DNA of 64,000 nt, from contig JBGSPQ010000026.1 of assembly GCA_041738505.1 (NCBI GenBank), forward strand, positions 7,447 to 71,446. Reading direction: 5' to 3'. How positions within the stretch are numbered: position 1 is the first letter of the stretch; every line of letters begins with the position of its first letter. The stretch comes from JBGSPQ01 sp041738505. GTDB lineage: Bacteria; Patescibacteriota; Gracilibacteria; UBA1369. The notes beneath the pieces are model-generated. The model had not been told where the DNA came from. It was given only the letters and a program-made list of their open reading frames with translations, and did not search any database. Made by a program: the position numbers and the translations under genes. Shown here one piece after another: positions 8,406 through 23,400 of the stretch.

Positions 8406-11400
8406 TCAGGGATTTTCCGGCTTAGGAACCGTTATAATCTGCACATAATTGCTCTTGCTGAAAATCTGCGAATCATCGTTGTTTGATATAACTCCAAACA
8501 CCAGGTCTCCCGGGACAATGTCGGCGGAATGATCTATCGCAGAAGGACAGGGACATTGAAGGCACTCTTCCATAATAATGTAAATTCCCTCTTCCAAATC
8601 GGAGCGGGGGTCAATCAGATCATCGTCCGGATTCAGGGGATCCGTCCCGCGATTAACTTCATCGCCGTCATCCACTCCACCACCGTCGGTATCGGCAATC
8701 AGCGGATCGGTGCCATAAACATTGTTTTCATCATAATCGCTAAGACCGTCCCCGTCGCTGTCGCCGTCATCTCTAGGATCCAATGGATCGGTTCCGAATT
8801 TCAAGACTTCGTCGCCGTCGTTTATTCCGCCGCCGTCGGTATCGGCAATCAGCGGATCGGTATTCCAGATGCGGGTTTCATCTTTGTCCGTAAGCCCGTC
8901 GCCGTCTCTGTCCAGCGGATCGTCTTCGGGTTTGTCGCGCGGATTTGTGCTTTGCAAAACCTCTTCGCCGTCTATCACTCCGCCGTCGTCCGTATCGGGG
9001 TCTTTGGGATTGGTCCCGTGAATAAATTCCTCCAGATTTGTAAGTTTGTCGTTATCATCGTCATAGTGAGCGTCCGCGGGATTAAACGGATCAAGGCCGT
9101 TCAGTCTTTCCCAGTAACTTGGCATGCCGTCACCGTCATCGTCAATTGCGCTACAGTCAAATACAGTAAGCACCCTGTCCGCCATTGCCACAAATTCACC
9201 TCTGTTGAGAGGGGCTTCGGGATTTTTAGCCTCGTCCGCGGTCAGGATAAAAGGATTTCTAACATATCCCTTCTTAATCATATACGGTTCCAGATCCTGA
9301 GCTATCTGCATGTACGGGACATACCACGGTGCGATTTCCGGAACCCTGCCCATATCAATAACTTGTTCACGTTCCAACGCCTCCAGAATAACTTTCACAG
9401 TTTCGGCGCGTGAAATTTTTTCATCGGGACGGAAAGGTGTTTGCCCCGTGCGCGTATCAATTTCACCAAGATAACCGGTTACAAATCCCTGGAAATTTGC
9501 TTCGCGCACAATAGCGTAATACCATGGGAGCTTACCCTCTTCATACGTAATATCTGTAAAATTGGAGGGGCCTTCGTACGCCGCCGGGCGCGGAATAATA
9601 CAGAAAATATCCAGCATGATTTTTGCGAATTCCGCTCTTGTTATCGGTTCATCAATTCCAAATCTGGTTTGATTACCCGTCGGGATTCCTTTAAGGATGT
9701 TTCTCTGATTAAGATTAAGTATGGAGGCATAATAAGGATGGTTGATATCCACGTCTGTAAATGGAGAAGTGGCTTTCTGGAATGGATTCTGACCGTAAAT
9801 CAGCTCTTCAAAGTCGCTAAAGCCGTCGCCGTCCATATCCGGATTAAGCGGATTGGTCATAGCCAGATACTCCTGCAGATTTGTAAGACCGTCGCCATCG
9901 GCGTCCTCTCCGGCATCGGAGGGATCCTTGGGATTTAATCCATACATCAGTTCCCACTGATCCGGCATGCCATCCCCGTCTCCGTCAAATTTCGGCCCCA
10001 TCTTTTTGCTCCCTTCCACAAACACCTTGAATTTATCCGCGGAAACAAACTCAACGCCTTTTTCACTCTTCACCGCGATGTAAAATTCACCTATCGCAAT
10101 TGGCGAAAATCCTTCATCGGTGTAAACAATCTGGATTATCAGTGGATCGTCCAGATCGGCGGATTCCCTTAATTTAGGGCTCAATCTATCATCAAAAATA
10201 TAGAAATTACCTCCGCTGTCGAGCAGCGCCGATCGTTTATCGGAATCCTTTTCCACTATTTCGGTGCCGCCCGGATACGCGCTGTCATCGGCGGGAATTT
10301 TTTTGAATTCAAACATATCCAGCGGATCCAGATCTTTATTGTGAACCCCCCTGAATAAAGCCACGGTTTCTTCGTTATATGGAAAGTCTGGAGCATCAAT
10401 AGTGGTGTCTGTGTTAATATCCGGGACCAGGAAGAGAGTAAGAATAATCTTGTCATCGGGGTCTTTTATTACCACCCTTGTGGGCAGAATCGGGAGCTCG
10501 GCGGGCAGAACCTCCAGTCTGTAATTCTTGTCATAAAGAACAATTTTGCCGGTATCCGGATTGATTTCACCGATTACATCACCGTTGGCGTTTTTGATTA
10601 ACAACGAATCTTTCAGATTCAGGTCGTCAACAGTAAATTCTCCTTCAATATCCGTAAGGTACTTGCCGTTGGCGTCCGCCAAAAGTGTAATGATTTTATC
10701 AATTACGCCTCCTCTGTCGCGCATTACGGAAATCGGTATTTCGCTGTCCACAGGGTCTATAACGCCCCTAATCTCACCGTCTCGGGCGCTGGATTCGTTC
10801 ATAATTACGGCCGGCACATAAATGGTGATTGTAATGTCCTGCCCCGAAACATTTAACGCCTCATCCATTACATTCAGTCGCACTTTCCTTGGTGTCAGGT
10901 CTTCATAGGGGCCCAGCGTGAAGATTGGATTGTCGTAATCGTTGTCGGTAATACCGTCGTCGTCAAAGTCCACACTTTCGTTCATATCGCTTCCCAGATT
11001 TCTGTCATTGCCCGGATCGCCATCCTTGTCTTCGTCAACATTCAGTCGCGTATCAATCCAGTATCCTGTGACATCACCCTGCGTATCAAAAGATTTAGCC
11101 GCGTCTATCGTCAGTTTTTTAAAGATTGAAACACGCTTTTCGGCCGCTCCGGAATTAGGGAAAGGAGGCTGGTCATCGGCGCAGATGGATGGAGCCATCA
11201 GTACGGTTTCTCCAAAAGTGCCGCGGTCGCCCTTCTTGTCAAAGGAAGCGATTTTGGCGTAATAAAAACCGTTTGTAATCGTAAGTTGCAGAGAGGGGTT
11301 GGCCGGCGTGGCGATTTTTTCCACAAGAAGTTGCTCGCCGGCCGGCAGTCGGAAATAAGATCCGTCCGGCAGACGCACAATGCCTCTGCCCGAATTCACC

Positions 11401-14400
11401 GAAACCAGTGTGTTGCCGTATTCAAGCATCATGCCTTCAATAACGGCCTGTTTATCCACGGTATCTTTCGGATCAATAATCTCAACAATGCCTCTCGTCA
11501 CTCGCAGATCAAGCGCCCCGGCGTATCGGGATGGAACCTCAAAATAACTGTTTTTTACAATGGCAATCGTTCCCTGGCTTATGCCGTTTTCACTAAACTC
11601 AACTTCGCTGTCATTCAGTGCGTGCACAATTACGCCCGCCCGGGTTTCCAGATTTCCTCCCTCTTTAACAACCACATGTCTGTACCCGTTTACTTCCACA
11701 CTGCCGTTAATATTTTCCGCGACCAGAGGAGCATTTCGAATTTTATCCACTTTGAAAGTGGATCCTTCGCCCGCCTGCACTGTCATTTCGGATAGGGCTT
11801 TATCCTCATTCCAAAGACCCACACGGTAAACGGGCTGGTTAAGATTTTGATCAAAATTATCAGGGGAAAGAGTATAAACGATTTCATATCCGGCCACCTC
11901 TCCCTGAGCCGCCTTCCATTGCATTTCCACGGTTTTGTTATTGCTGTACACCGACGAAAACAGGTTAACGGCCGGTGCGAACGGCAGATAATCGTTCAAA
12001 TCGGCAACCGGCGGTTCGGATGTAAGCACTTTGCGCGCGGGATATAATTTATAATTTTCCTTAAGATAAATATTGCCGCCATACGAAAAGACCACGTCTT
12101 TATCCGAATCGTTGTCCATATCCAGAAAGGCGATTTTAGATGGCAGATCGGCATCGCCGGTATAATTGAGCAGTCTTTCGCTCATGCCCAGATCATTGAT
12201 GATAAATATACCTTTGTTGGAAACGGCCGTATCGCTCAGCTGATTTTCGGGAACATCCGGCTGGGAATAATCGGCAAGATACTTGAGGTTGCTTTCAATT
12301 TTCTCTCCCACACGTGTACCGGTTTCATGAAGAGCGTCATTGGCCAGTTTATAGATTTTGTTCATATAGCTGTCCAGTTCTCCGGTCTTGGCCAGCATGG
12401 TTGATTTATTATTGCTGTCTGTAATTTTCGTGTCGGACGGAAGATAATCGTTAATATCCGGGGACTGCGCCAGAATTCTTCCCAGCGAATTCAGGTCGTC
12501 CACATTTGTTATTTTTTCCATCACTCTGTCCTGTTCATCCATATAAGAAATCATCGCGTTCCTGATGGCGGTTAAACGATGTTGATTTTCAAATTGAGCG
12601 GGCGGGTCGTATTTAAGAGAATCTTTCACTTCCGCGATCGGTCTGTTTAGAAGGGGATCATCCGCCGCCAAAAGTCTTTGCGTGCCGGTAATTTCAATGT
12701 CCTCAACCTGTGAGGCCAAAAGGGCGTATTTTTCCGCGTCTCTTTCCAGCGCCGCATATCCGGCCACCATCCCGGCCACCGCGTTACCCAGTTCCGGATT
12801 GATTTGGTTAAGTTGGTTCAGGCTGTCGTTATAACTCAAATCAACAGTCACGCCCTCATCGCCCAGCGGACTTTCGGGAGAAGTATATTGTTCCGCGTCC
12901 GCCGCCGCTTCCTGCATTTGTTTATTCAAAGCCTTAACGATATTCGTGCCGACATTGTTCGCGGCTTCCGCAATTTTCTCTACAAACACCATCACGGGAT
13001 TAAAATCCAGCGATAAATCCATAAAGGCCACCACTTCAATTCTGGATACATAATCGTACTCAACCGCCGGCCACTGAAAATTCAAGCCCAGATCAAAAGG
13101 CAAAAGAGGATCCAGCGGACGTTCCGTCAGCTGTTCAATATGCGGTTTAAGCAACGCTTCGGAAATGGGAATCAATCCTTTTTTAATCAGGCACAGAATT
13201 CTCATAATCTCTTTTAGGATTGAAATGGTTATGCGGATGCTCACCGGAAATTCGGGAACTTTGGGAGGAGGTGGCAGGTCGGGTAGCGAAGGCAAAGGAA
13301 GCGGAGGCAGATCCGGCAGTTCCAGAAGTAGATTGGGCGGTTCGGGCAGTACCGGAATTGTTGGCAGAATTATTGTCAGAGTGGGAATGTCGGGAATACG
13401 AACTCGCGGAATTTGCGGGAAAATTATCGGTTCCGGTTTGAATCTGATGTTGGGCCAGGTGATTGTCAGCCCCGCCTGTATCTGGGAAACATCAATATAA
13501 ATATCGGGCAGTTTTGGGAAAGGAATAATCGGCGGCTCGGGAATCACCGCAAAAAGTCTTAAAATAAGTTCCATCAAGGTGAACCTGGCGGTTGAACATC
13601 TGTCGCAGGACGCCTGATAATCAATCACCAAATCTATCAGGGCTTTCCAGTTTTTTATAGTTTCCACAACCTTACGCATCATTTCAATCCAGGCATCAAC
13701 CCTGGCCTGCTGTTTGTGAATGTATCCGCCCGTGTACTTAACAATCGCGTCCATGTAGCAGATTATCTGGTAGGCGTATTTTGTAAAAAGTCCACGCCAC
13801 GCCAGAATCTGTCTTGGCAGTTCTTTCCATTTTTCCAGCACTTCAATATTTTTTTCCACTTTCTTAATCAGGTCGTTGGAATCCAAAAGCAGTTTGTCGC
13901 AGACGGTTTGATAATCACTGTTTTCATCACAGCTCCAGACTTCCTGCACTCTCTTAATCTCCTCTTTGAAATCAACCACCCATTGCTCGGCGTCGCGCTG
14001 GATTTTTTCTATTTCCCTCTTGGTCAGAGATGGGATTTTTATCATCACGTCTTTGGACTGAACCTGAATCAGGGGAATTGAATTTATGTAGGCCAGAGCC
14101 TGAGTGAATGAATTAGTGCTCTTGGCCGTCGGGAAACCGGGAGTGATGTCGGGATTTTGATTTGCCGCTTCTTCATCGGGATTAAACGCGCCGACCATGG
14201 AGGCCGGAGTCGGATAAATGAAATACAAATCCGGCAGATCGGAAAGTTTGTTGATAATTTCCTCCGACTGGCGATCCAGCCAGTTTGTTATCACAGACGG
14301 AAATCCGGGTACCCTGAAATTGGTTGATACGGAGGCTCTGTATTCATAATTGCCGAGCGACGCGCTGCCGGAAAATCCTCCGGTGGAAGTTCGTCCCGAT

Positions 14401-17400
14401 GCATCGGCAGAACCCTGTACTCCACCGTCCGAACTGATCGCCGACATTCCTTCGGCGATGGCGTTTGCTCCTGCCACGGCCCCGTTGATCGCTCCGGCGA
14501 TTTCATCGCAAACGCTGGCGGGAACCATGTCGGCAATCTTAAATGCCCAGCACTGTCCTCCCAGATAAGGACCGATGCATAAACCGGTCGCCAGGCTCAT
14601 GGTTAGAGTGGGTGATAAGTAAACTCTGAATTGAGAGCCCTGATACGGGCTGGGCGGCCAGACGGGAATCGGACTTGGAATACCGGCGGCGAAAATCGGC
14701 AGGCCGGGATCAAATCCTCCGGGAATACCCATAACGTTGATCGGGCCGGGTGCCAGAAAAGCGAAATTGATTGGCATGGGAATACATCCGGAACTGCAGG
14801 TGAAAGCGTTAATTAGCGACTCCAGGCCGTCTCCGATGCCGGACAGCGTTTCTTCCAGGCCGTATTTATCTTGTACTGCTGAATTTTGCTGGTAGTTATC
14901 CAGTTCATCGGGGATGCCGTTGTTGTCGGTGTCTTCTTTTAGGTTGTCTGTATTTATGCCGCTTGGAGCCGGCCCACTCATCGCCTGTCCGGGAGGTGGG
15001 GAGACGTATGTGTTGTAGTTTAATTTTTTTGTCTCGGAGTTTTGGCCCGCCGAATAATAGAACACCATCCTTCCGGTCGGATTGTTATCCGGTGTTGCCG
15101 CAATGTCCGGAAACTGGTCGGCGGGATATCCGCTGTCCAGATTGTTTCCGGTGGTGATTTTTACCTGCGGCGTTTTCATCAGGGTGGCTCTGTATGTTAC
15201 TGTTCTGCTTTCGCCCGCGGGAACTGTTCCCACTTTCACAATGTGGGGATTAAGGCTCATGCCGGTTTCAATCAATTCGACGGGAAGGGCGCAGTCCGTG
15301 CACTCAAAACTGCCCATATCCAGCTCAACGTTCTCCGGCTTCACATCAACGAACATCACGTTATTCAACGGGACTGCGCCCGCCCCCTCATTCCTCAAAG
15401 TTATTGAATACTCAATCAAATCTCCTCGCCTGGCACTGTCAAAAGGCTCCGTCAAATCCTTCACCCGTTTCTCCGACTTCGCTCCCAGCCTCGGATCCAA
15501 ATCCAAATAAATAAAATCCTTGGCGGCGGATTGCTCCGCCGTTTCAATATTAACCGTCAATCCCTCCACCGACCTCGCGGCCAGCGAATCAAGCGCGGCC
15601 TTCTCTTCGGCCAGCATGTTGTCACCGCCCGACGGCAGATTAAACGCCGTAAAATAGGCGTCATCAAACGTACCCGGCTGATTGGTCGGACTGCCGTTAT
15701 AACTCACAACCACTTCCTTTTTCAGGTTGTCTGCGGGATTAACCTTAATGCCCAGTGAACCCGCCAGCTGTCCGTTCTCCTCCAGCTTACCCTTATTGTT
15801 ATAAAAAATTCTCACCGCCCCCGCGTCATCGGAAGTAATCAAATCGGGAAAACCGTCCAGATTCATATCTTCGCTCCTGATCATATACACTCTGTTTTTC
15901 GTATCAAAAGTTCTAAGATTCAAACTTTCCCGTACAAAATTTCCGGAACTGTTTTTGTATAAATCAACGCATACCTCCCCCGCGCGACAGCTGTCATTCG
16001 TGGCGACCACAATATCGGTTTCACCGTCGCGGTCAAAATCATTGGCGGTCATACTGATAATTCCGTTCGGAAAATCAAACACAATCCCGCGGTCTTCAAA
16101 ACGCGGCTTGGCGTTATTATTCTGAATCAGCCTCACCTGTCCGTTGGCATAAGCCGCCAGAATATCTTTAAGCCCGTCCCCGTTAAAATCCATCACCACA
16201 ACATCCTGCGGCGCCTCCGTGCCCGCAAAAATCTGTTGGCCGATGTCTCTTGTGTATCCGCTGGAAGACGACATGGAATCTTCATTATTGATTTTCACTG
16301 TGGGATCACCAAGCACCACGCCGATTTCAGAAGAATAAATCATGTTTGATTCACCCGCCGTGTTGCCGGCGGCAAACAACAGCATATGCTTATTGTCGCC
16401 GTGGAAACCCACTCCCGCAACCTCGCCCGCTCTTTCCAGAGAAATATAATTTAAACCGGGTAGTTGGGTTTGCGGCATTTCAACATTGCTGTCCGTAATG
16501 AAAAGACCTTTGCTTAAAGCCGTTGAATTTCCGGAAAAAGCGATTTCCGAGCCGATGTTGTTTTTAACCGCCACGGTTTTTACATAGGTTCCCGGCTGAT
16601 AGCCAACGGTGGCCAGATTGATATCCGTTTCTCTGCCGATAGTTTTGACATCCGTGTCGCCCGTGGATTTATAGAAAATTTTGATCACCTCGGTAGTGCC
16701 GTCCATCGCGGAAATCGCCGTGAGTCCTTTGGAGGAGGCATCAAAAATATAAGAAAAATTATTATCCAGAGAGGTTATTGTTCCGTCATGATCAACACGG
16801 AACGCCTCATTTCCTTTTTTCAAAACACGTACTCCCTGAGTCATTTCCACCAACTGATAATTTTCATCATCAACCAATTTTTGAAGATAAATTCCATCCA
16901 CAGCGGTTGCCGCGTCCACCGGTTCTTCCGTGGCAGAAGCCCTCATCTGCGTTTTATATACGCTAAATACCTCGGCAAGATCCTTGCCGGATTCTTTGTC
17001 AAAAATCGTAAACAGATTAGGTTTAATTGTGCCGTTTCCGGGAATGATTTTCACGCCCACCCGTTCCCCGTCAAAAATATTCAGTGATCCATCGCTGTTT
17101 ACAAGAGCCAGTCTGCCCGCGGGTTTCGGTTTGCTCAATAATGAAACGGCCGCCTGCGTCTTGCCCGTAACCGTCTGATTGCCGGCAAAAATAAACCATC
17201 CTCCAAAATAGTTTTCTTCAAATATATTGCCGTAATCGGCACCGAGCAGAGAAGCAAACAGCACGCGCGGAGCAACATTGTTAAGATCCTCGGCCTTGAA
17301 TGTCTTGACCGCTCTAACACTTACACTGGCAAGGGTTAGTGAATTCCCCTGTGCCACCAGATTAACCGGACCCGTTATTCCCGTGCCCGCTATATAAAAA

Positions 17401-20400
17401 CTCACAACACCTTTTTCCGCCTGCGCGCTTGCCGGACCCACGAACTGCGCAAACTTTTTCCCGGCATCCGTAATTTTAATATTCACAGTGGTGGAGGAAT
17501 CGGTATAAGCAAAATTACCGTCCACGTCATAAAGTTTACCTGTGATTTCCAGAGGTTCGCCGTCCGCGTCAAACGTCTCACCGGCCGCTTCCAGTTCCAA
17601 AACCGCCGCCTTTTTCGGCTCGGTTGTAACTGTGATTGTGGCGGGATCAAAGCCGAGCGCGGTTGCCGTTATTTTCGCTTCGCCCGCAATGTTGGAGGAC
17701 CTGAAAACGGCCGAAGTCTCTCCTCCGATAATTTCCTGTTCACCTTCCGACATGAATTGTCCCAGATTATTGTCTTCCAGTTTGAACAAAGCGTTCCCGC
17801 GGAAAGCGCCGACTTTCGCTCCATTGTTGTCAATCACCATCAATTTAATGTCATTCACAGTGGCATAGTCGGCCGGCATTTTCATATACTGCGGAACAAG
17901 TCTCAGCTCAATATCGTCTCTGGATGCGATTGTCGCGCCACCCGTTATTGTCGGACTGTCAGCCGGTATAGGATTGCCGTTTTCATCAAGCTCCAGATCC
18001 TCTTCAAAAACAACCGGCTGGAAAGATGCGTTCAAAGTAATTTGTCCGCTTTCTTCGGTGGAACTTACCACTATTTCAAAAGTTCCGTCTATTGTGGAAA
18101 GTTGCAGACCTTCGGCGGTTTTATCTTCATCCAATGCTTCATTCAGTTTGCCAGGTCCCGAAACACTAAAAGTTACAACGCTTAAATCGGTGTTAACCAC
18201 ATTGCCGTTTTCATCCTTCAAAAAGACTTTTATCGTGGTGTTTGATCTTCCCCCGCTTCTGATTATCGGAGAAACCGGTTCCATTTCAATTTCCGCAACT
18301 TCCTGCGGAAGCACAAAAATATCCCGGTCCTGCGACGGATAATATCTGCCCGCGATTTCCGCCGATGCCAGCATTGTTCCCGCAAGAATCTTACTCACCA
18401 CTTCCGTTTCCGCCTCGCCGTTTACAGCTGTAACCTCTTTCGGAAAAATCTCGGCATAAGCGCCGGTGTTGTCTTTGGCAAAAAATTTAATTACGCTGGA
18501 AGAATCGCCCTCATCCAGTTCGCCGTTTTCATCCAGAATGGAGGCCTTCAAAAACAATCTGTCCGCGCCGTCCGAAATTATTTCATCCGTGTAATCAATA
18601 AAATCCTCTGTCACCACACCCGCGTCGGAAACATACACAAAACTTTCCTCCACCGTGTCGCCCACAATAAAGCCACCCTCTTCCCCGCCGAAAGAAGTAT
18701 CGTCTTCGCCGTCCAGCGGATCGGTTCCAATAATATGATATTCATCGCCGTCCGTAATACCTCCATCGTCGGTATCGGCGTCGTTGGGGTCGGTTCCCAA
18801 ATTGTATTCTTCAAGATTTGTAAGTCCGTCATTATCGGGATCCAAATTCGCGTCAGCCGGATCAAAAGGATTAAGGCCGTTTTCCAGCTCCCATAAATCG
18901 GGCATGCCGTCATTATCGCTGTCCTGAGTGGGATCAAGTTCTTCTTTGATTTGTTCCAGCAAGCCCAAGTCGTCGGACGGATCAAGCGGATTTGTTTTAT
19001 TTATTACTTCAACCAGGTCATTTACGCCTCCTTTATCGGTATCGGGATTAGAGGCCGAAGTTCCGTAAATATATTTTTCATAATTATCCGGGAGACCGTC
19101 GCCGTCTTTGTCTTCGTTCATACAGTCAAACCTGTCCGTAAAATTGGAAACCATAATCGCGAACTCACGCTTGGTAATATACCCGGAAATCCACGGAATG
19201 AATTTGCTTTGGGGATTATTAATCTGTCCGTCAAACCACACTTTAAATTCCGCGGGAGAATGCTGATCAAGTTCAAAAAACCTTCCTTTGGGATAAAGTT
19301 TGGCCTCCTGCGCGGCCAATACATAATTGTAATACCATGGCTTGCCGGGTTCCGTCGTATCAGCAAAATCCAGCCCCGCGTACGACTGCTGCCTGCCCGT
19401 TTCCAACATCACTTTCGTCGCTTCCGCCCGGCTTATGTAATTCAAAGGCAAAAAATATCCGGTTTTGGGAGCGCCTTTATAACCAGAAACGATTTGGCTG
19501 TTCTTGCCCTCCTTAACGCAATACAGATACTCATCGCTGATGTCTGTATCGGGGAAAGGAGCAATTTCATAGACGGCATCAACGGCTTTCTTGATATTGG
19601 AATTAAACCTTGTGCACTGAACGCAGACCGCCCCCAGATTCATTTTTACAAACTCCTCGCGGGACAAAAGTTCGTCCGGTTTAATTTTTCCATCTTCATA
19701 AGCTTCAATAATTCCCCGGCGGAAAATATTTATAATCTTATCAAAACCTTCGGACTTGGTATCCAAATCATTAAACAAAACTGCATTTTCAATCGCGGGA
19801 TTGTAATTGATAACAAGCTCATCTCCGTCCTTGTATTCGTCGCCATCCGTATCGGGATTGCGCGGATCCAGTCCCAGCAAAATCTCTTCCAGATCATTCA
19901 GTCCGTCTTCGTCGCTATCCGGAATCGTCACTGCCGCGTGAGCCACACCAATCATCGTCCGGCCAAAATTCCGAACAAAAGATTCTCCCAAAAACGAAAT
20001 CAAATTGAATTCGCTAAACTCGCCCTCCTCTCTGACAATCTCAATTTTTTCAAAACCCGCCGCGATAAATAGTTCAAAAATAGCTTTATTATCCTGCGAC
20101 AAAACGGTGAATACAACCGGCGAACCGCCGCTCTGCGGCTCTTTAAGTTCCAAAGAATATTCCTTTGCCAGAAACAGATTACCCGTTCTGTCCGCAATGC
20201 CGAACCGCTTTTTTACACCGTTATTTTCATGTACCAGATAAACGTTTCCGGCGTTAAATTCAGCGGTTTCCGGAACCTCCTCAATAGTAAATTCATCATC
20301 CGCAAGATCTTTAAGATGCACTCCGCTCATCGCTTCAAAGCCGGAAAAATAATTAACGCCCGCCCCGTCCAAAGTTATCGGAAGAGCTTCGTCCGCCACA

Positions 20401-23400
20401 AAATATACGGAAGCGATAATTGTCTGAGTGCTCTTTTCGCGAACCCCCAGCCGCACCGGTTTGGACGGGCCGGAAGCCAGAGCCGTAAGATCAAATCTGT
20501 CGTCGGTTATAGTTACCATTCCGGTGGTTCCGTTAACCTCGGCAATCACTTTATTGGCAGAATCATAAATAATAAAACCGGTGGACTGCCCTTTCAGAAA
20601 GAAGGGATTTGAGGTTTTTACATAAGACACCAAACGGATTTTTCGTTTTGTTGATTCAATATTCAAACTGTTTGATTGAATATTCGGCCTGCTTGGGCTG
20701 GATGCGGAAGCGGTTATCACGCCCGGATCACTGTCCGACAGCACAACAAATTTCGCCGTGCCGTTGGTTAGTCTTGTCGGATTCGTGGAAGTAATTGTCA
20801 CAGTATTCAGATCGTTGGGTTCTACAATGTTCAATTGCACATCGGTGAAACTGTCGCTTTTTTGCACCTGACCGTTGGTGGAAATACCCTCCACGGTGAT
20901 GGTAACTTTATCCGCCGCGCCCGCCTGCAAAACATTTTTGTCAGCTGAAAGACGCAGGATGGCGGTGTTTTCGGCGCCGTCCGGAATTCCGTTCCCGTCT
21001 CCGTCGCCACTCAAAGGATTTGCATCAACATCATCGGGCACTCCGTCTCCGTCCAAATCTCCGCCCTCAACAAGTTGTTCATAATAATCACCGGTGTTAT
21101 CCGAAATCCCACAGGCCAGTTCAAAAGATGGATTGGAGACTTTCGCCGCCGTTTCGTCCGCCCATTTTTCCATTTCTTTGAACCATTCAAATAGAGGTAT
21201 GGCGGAAAAGTCCTGCAGCGAAGCGGATTCAACCGTTACCGGAAGTCCGCTTTCACCGGCCGTTCCACCGGGTGGAGTTTCCCCCGGTATTGTCTGCGAC
21301 ATCACACTCGCCAAATCCGGATCCTCGTCGTTTTCCGGAAAATCACCGTTAAAATTCATTTCCAAAGTGTCCGCTTTTCCACTTCCGACAAAATACAAGA
21401 CCTCGTAACCTTTGTCGGTCTTGCCCGTAAAAGTGTCCTTTAACGGATTAAGATAATTTTCAAAAACGTAAGAATGTTTGTCGTCAATGTTCAGGCTCTT
21501 CCACAAATACGCGTCCGCGACTTTACTTCCTTTGGCCGCCAGCAAATCTTTTTCGGTCAGCGGATCCACATAAACATCAATCGGATATTCCAGCAGGGAA
21601 GTCAAAGATCCTTCAATCGGGGCTGCAAAAGTCACTCCCGATTCCTGCGCGATTAGAGCAAGCTCCAGCTCTTTTGCCTGCAATATCGCCTTCGCTTCGT
21701 CATAAGAATTTGCCGAAAAAATATTCGGATACTTCACAACCCGCGTCTGACCCTTCTTGTCCATGAAACTGAAAAAGCGCGGATTATCAATCGGAATCGT
21801 CATGGGAGTCTGAGTCAGCGAGGAGTTCAGTTTTAGTGTTTCTTCCGTCGGTTCAACATTTTTACTGAAAGATGAAAGTTTAACGGGATTGCCGTTTGCG
21901 TCCGTCGCGGCTTTGGGTACAACAATCAGTTGCAGAGCTTTCAAGTCGGTATCAATCGCCGCGGGATTTGCAAAGTTATAGACCTTGGGCACCGGAATAC
22001 TTGCCGGCGGCGGAAGAATTATTCCTTTCAAAAGCCTCTCCCCGATCTGTTTAAAATCATCAACGGGGATTCCAAAATTATTCGCGGGGATGCCCTCCGC
22101 GGGTTCGTCAACCGTCCCGTTTTTATTATTATCAATCCCGTCCGCCATTCCAAAGCGCAGTAACAAATCGGCCAGCGTAAAATTAACTTCCGGATAAATC
22201 AAAGACCCCGTTGTGTCCGCGAGCACTATTTCATTCGTCGGTTTGTATGCAGATCCGGGTTTAACCACTGTCGCGCGGGCTTCCTCGTTGTCATAATTTC
22301 TTATCTGATCAAGATAAATTAAAGCTTCCTGCCTGTACTGCTCAAACCTGGTCGCCTCCTTAAAATCAAAACAGGCCTGATGATTAAGTTCACTAACCGG
22401 AACCCCGCCCGTAATTTCTTTACTTCCCATCACGTCAAACAACTGCAAAGAAGCCAGATCTTCAAAACAGCGCTCCGGATATTCCGCGTTCAGTTTGGAA
22501 AAACATCCCGCGTAACCCGCATTGGTGGTCTGATCAAAAACGTTATAAATTTTGCTGGCTTTTACCAGAATTGAATTGCTACCCGTCACACCGGTGGAGC
22601 CTCTGTATAAGTTACAATCCTTCACGCTCTTTAGGGCCGTAACCGGAATCCCTTTAATAAACTGCAGAAAGTTAATATAAGAAAAATTCACAAATTCAAC
22701 CGCCGGCCCGTCATATTCATCGCCGGGGGCGGGAAGATCAAATTCCAGTTTGGCCACCAGCGTGGATTTTTCTATCATCACCACCGGAATCTGAAGTTGC
22801 GGTGCGTTGGTCAGATTTCCGTTGGCATCGCGGACCTCCACAAACTTGTCTATTCTTCTTTCCACCGCATCGTTCACCAGCTTCAAATATTTTCTTGAGT
22901 ATTCGTCTTTCATCGTCACATACATCGGAACGGTCGCCACATCGCTAACATTCGTATACTTACCCCCGCCCAAATCCACTTCATAAGAAGGATTGTATCT
23001 GCCCGTATACCTTGTCCAGTCGTTAACATTGGAAAAGAATTTTTCAAAAAGTTCCCTGTAGGAGGTTGCAAATCTGTCGGTCAGTTCCTTGGTCATGGAA
23101 TCCGGAATCACATTCATATCCTGGGAATTGGTGCCGCTTCCGGCACCCGGATCTTCATCAAATTGTCCGTCTTTGTCCTTGTCATTATCGGCGGTTCCGT
23201 CTTCATCCGTTTTTCCGTCCTCGTCGTCGTCAGCCGCTCCCTCTTCATCAATCCATTCATCGGGATTGGGAAAAGGAACAATTCTGGGAATCGGAAAGGG
23301 CAACATCTGCAAAGGAAAATCACCGGAGCTTTTTGGGTTGGACGGAGAATCGCCAAATCCCATCAAGTGTCCGTATGTAAGCTCATAGCCATTGGGATAA

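Noticed and set aside
18951..20072. Plus-strand open frame of 373 codons inside the giant gene
   Set aside because: It lies wholly opposite the SLH and calcium-repeat coding sequence of the giant gene; no ribosome site, and the sequence looks like a complement of Asp/Gly-rich codons.
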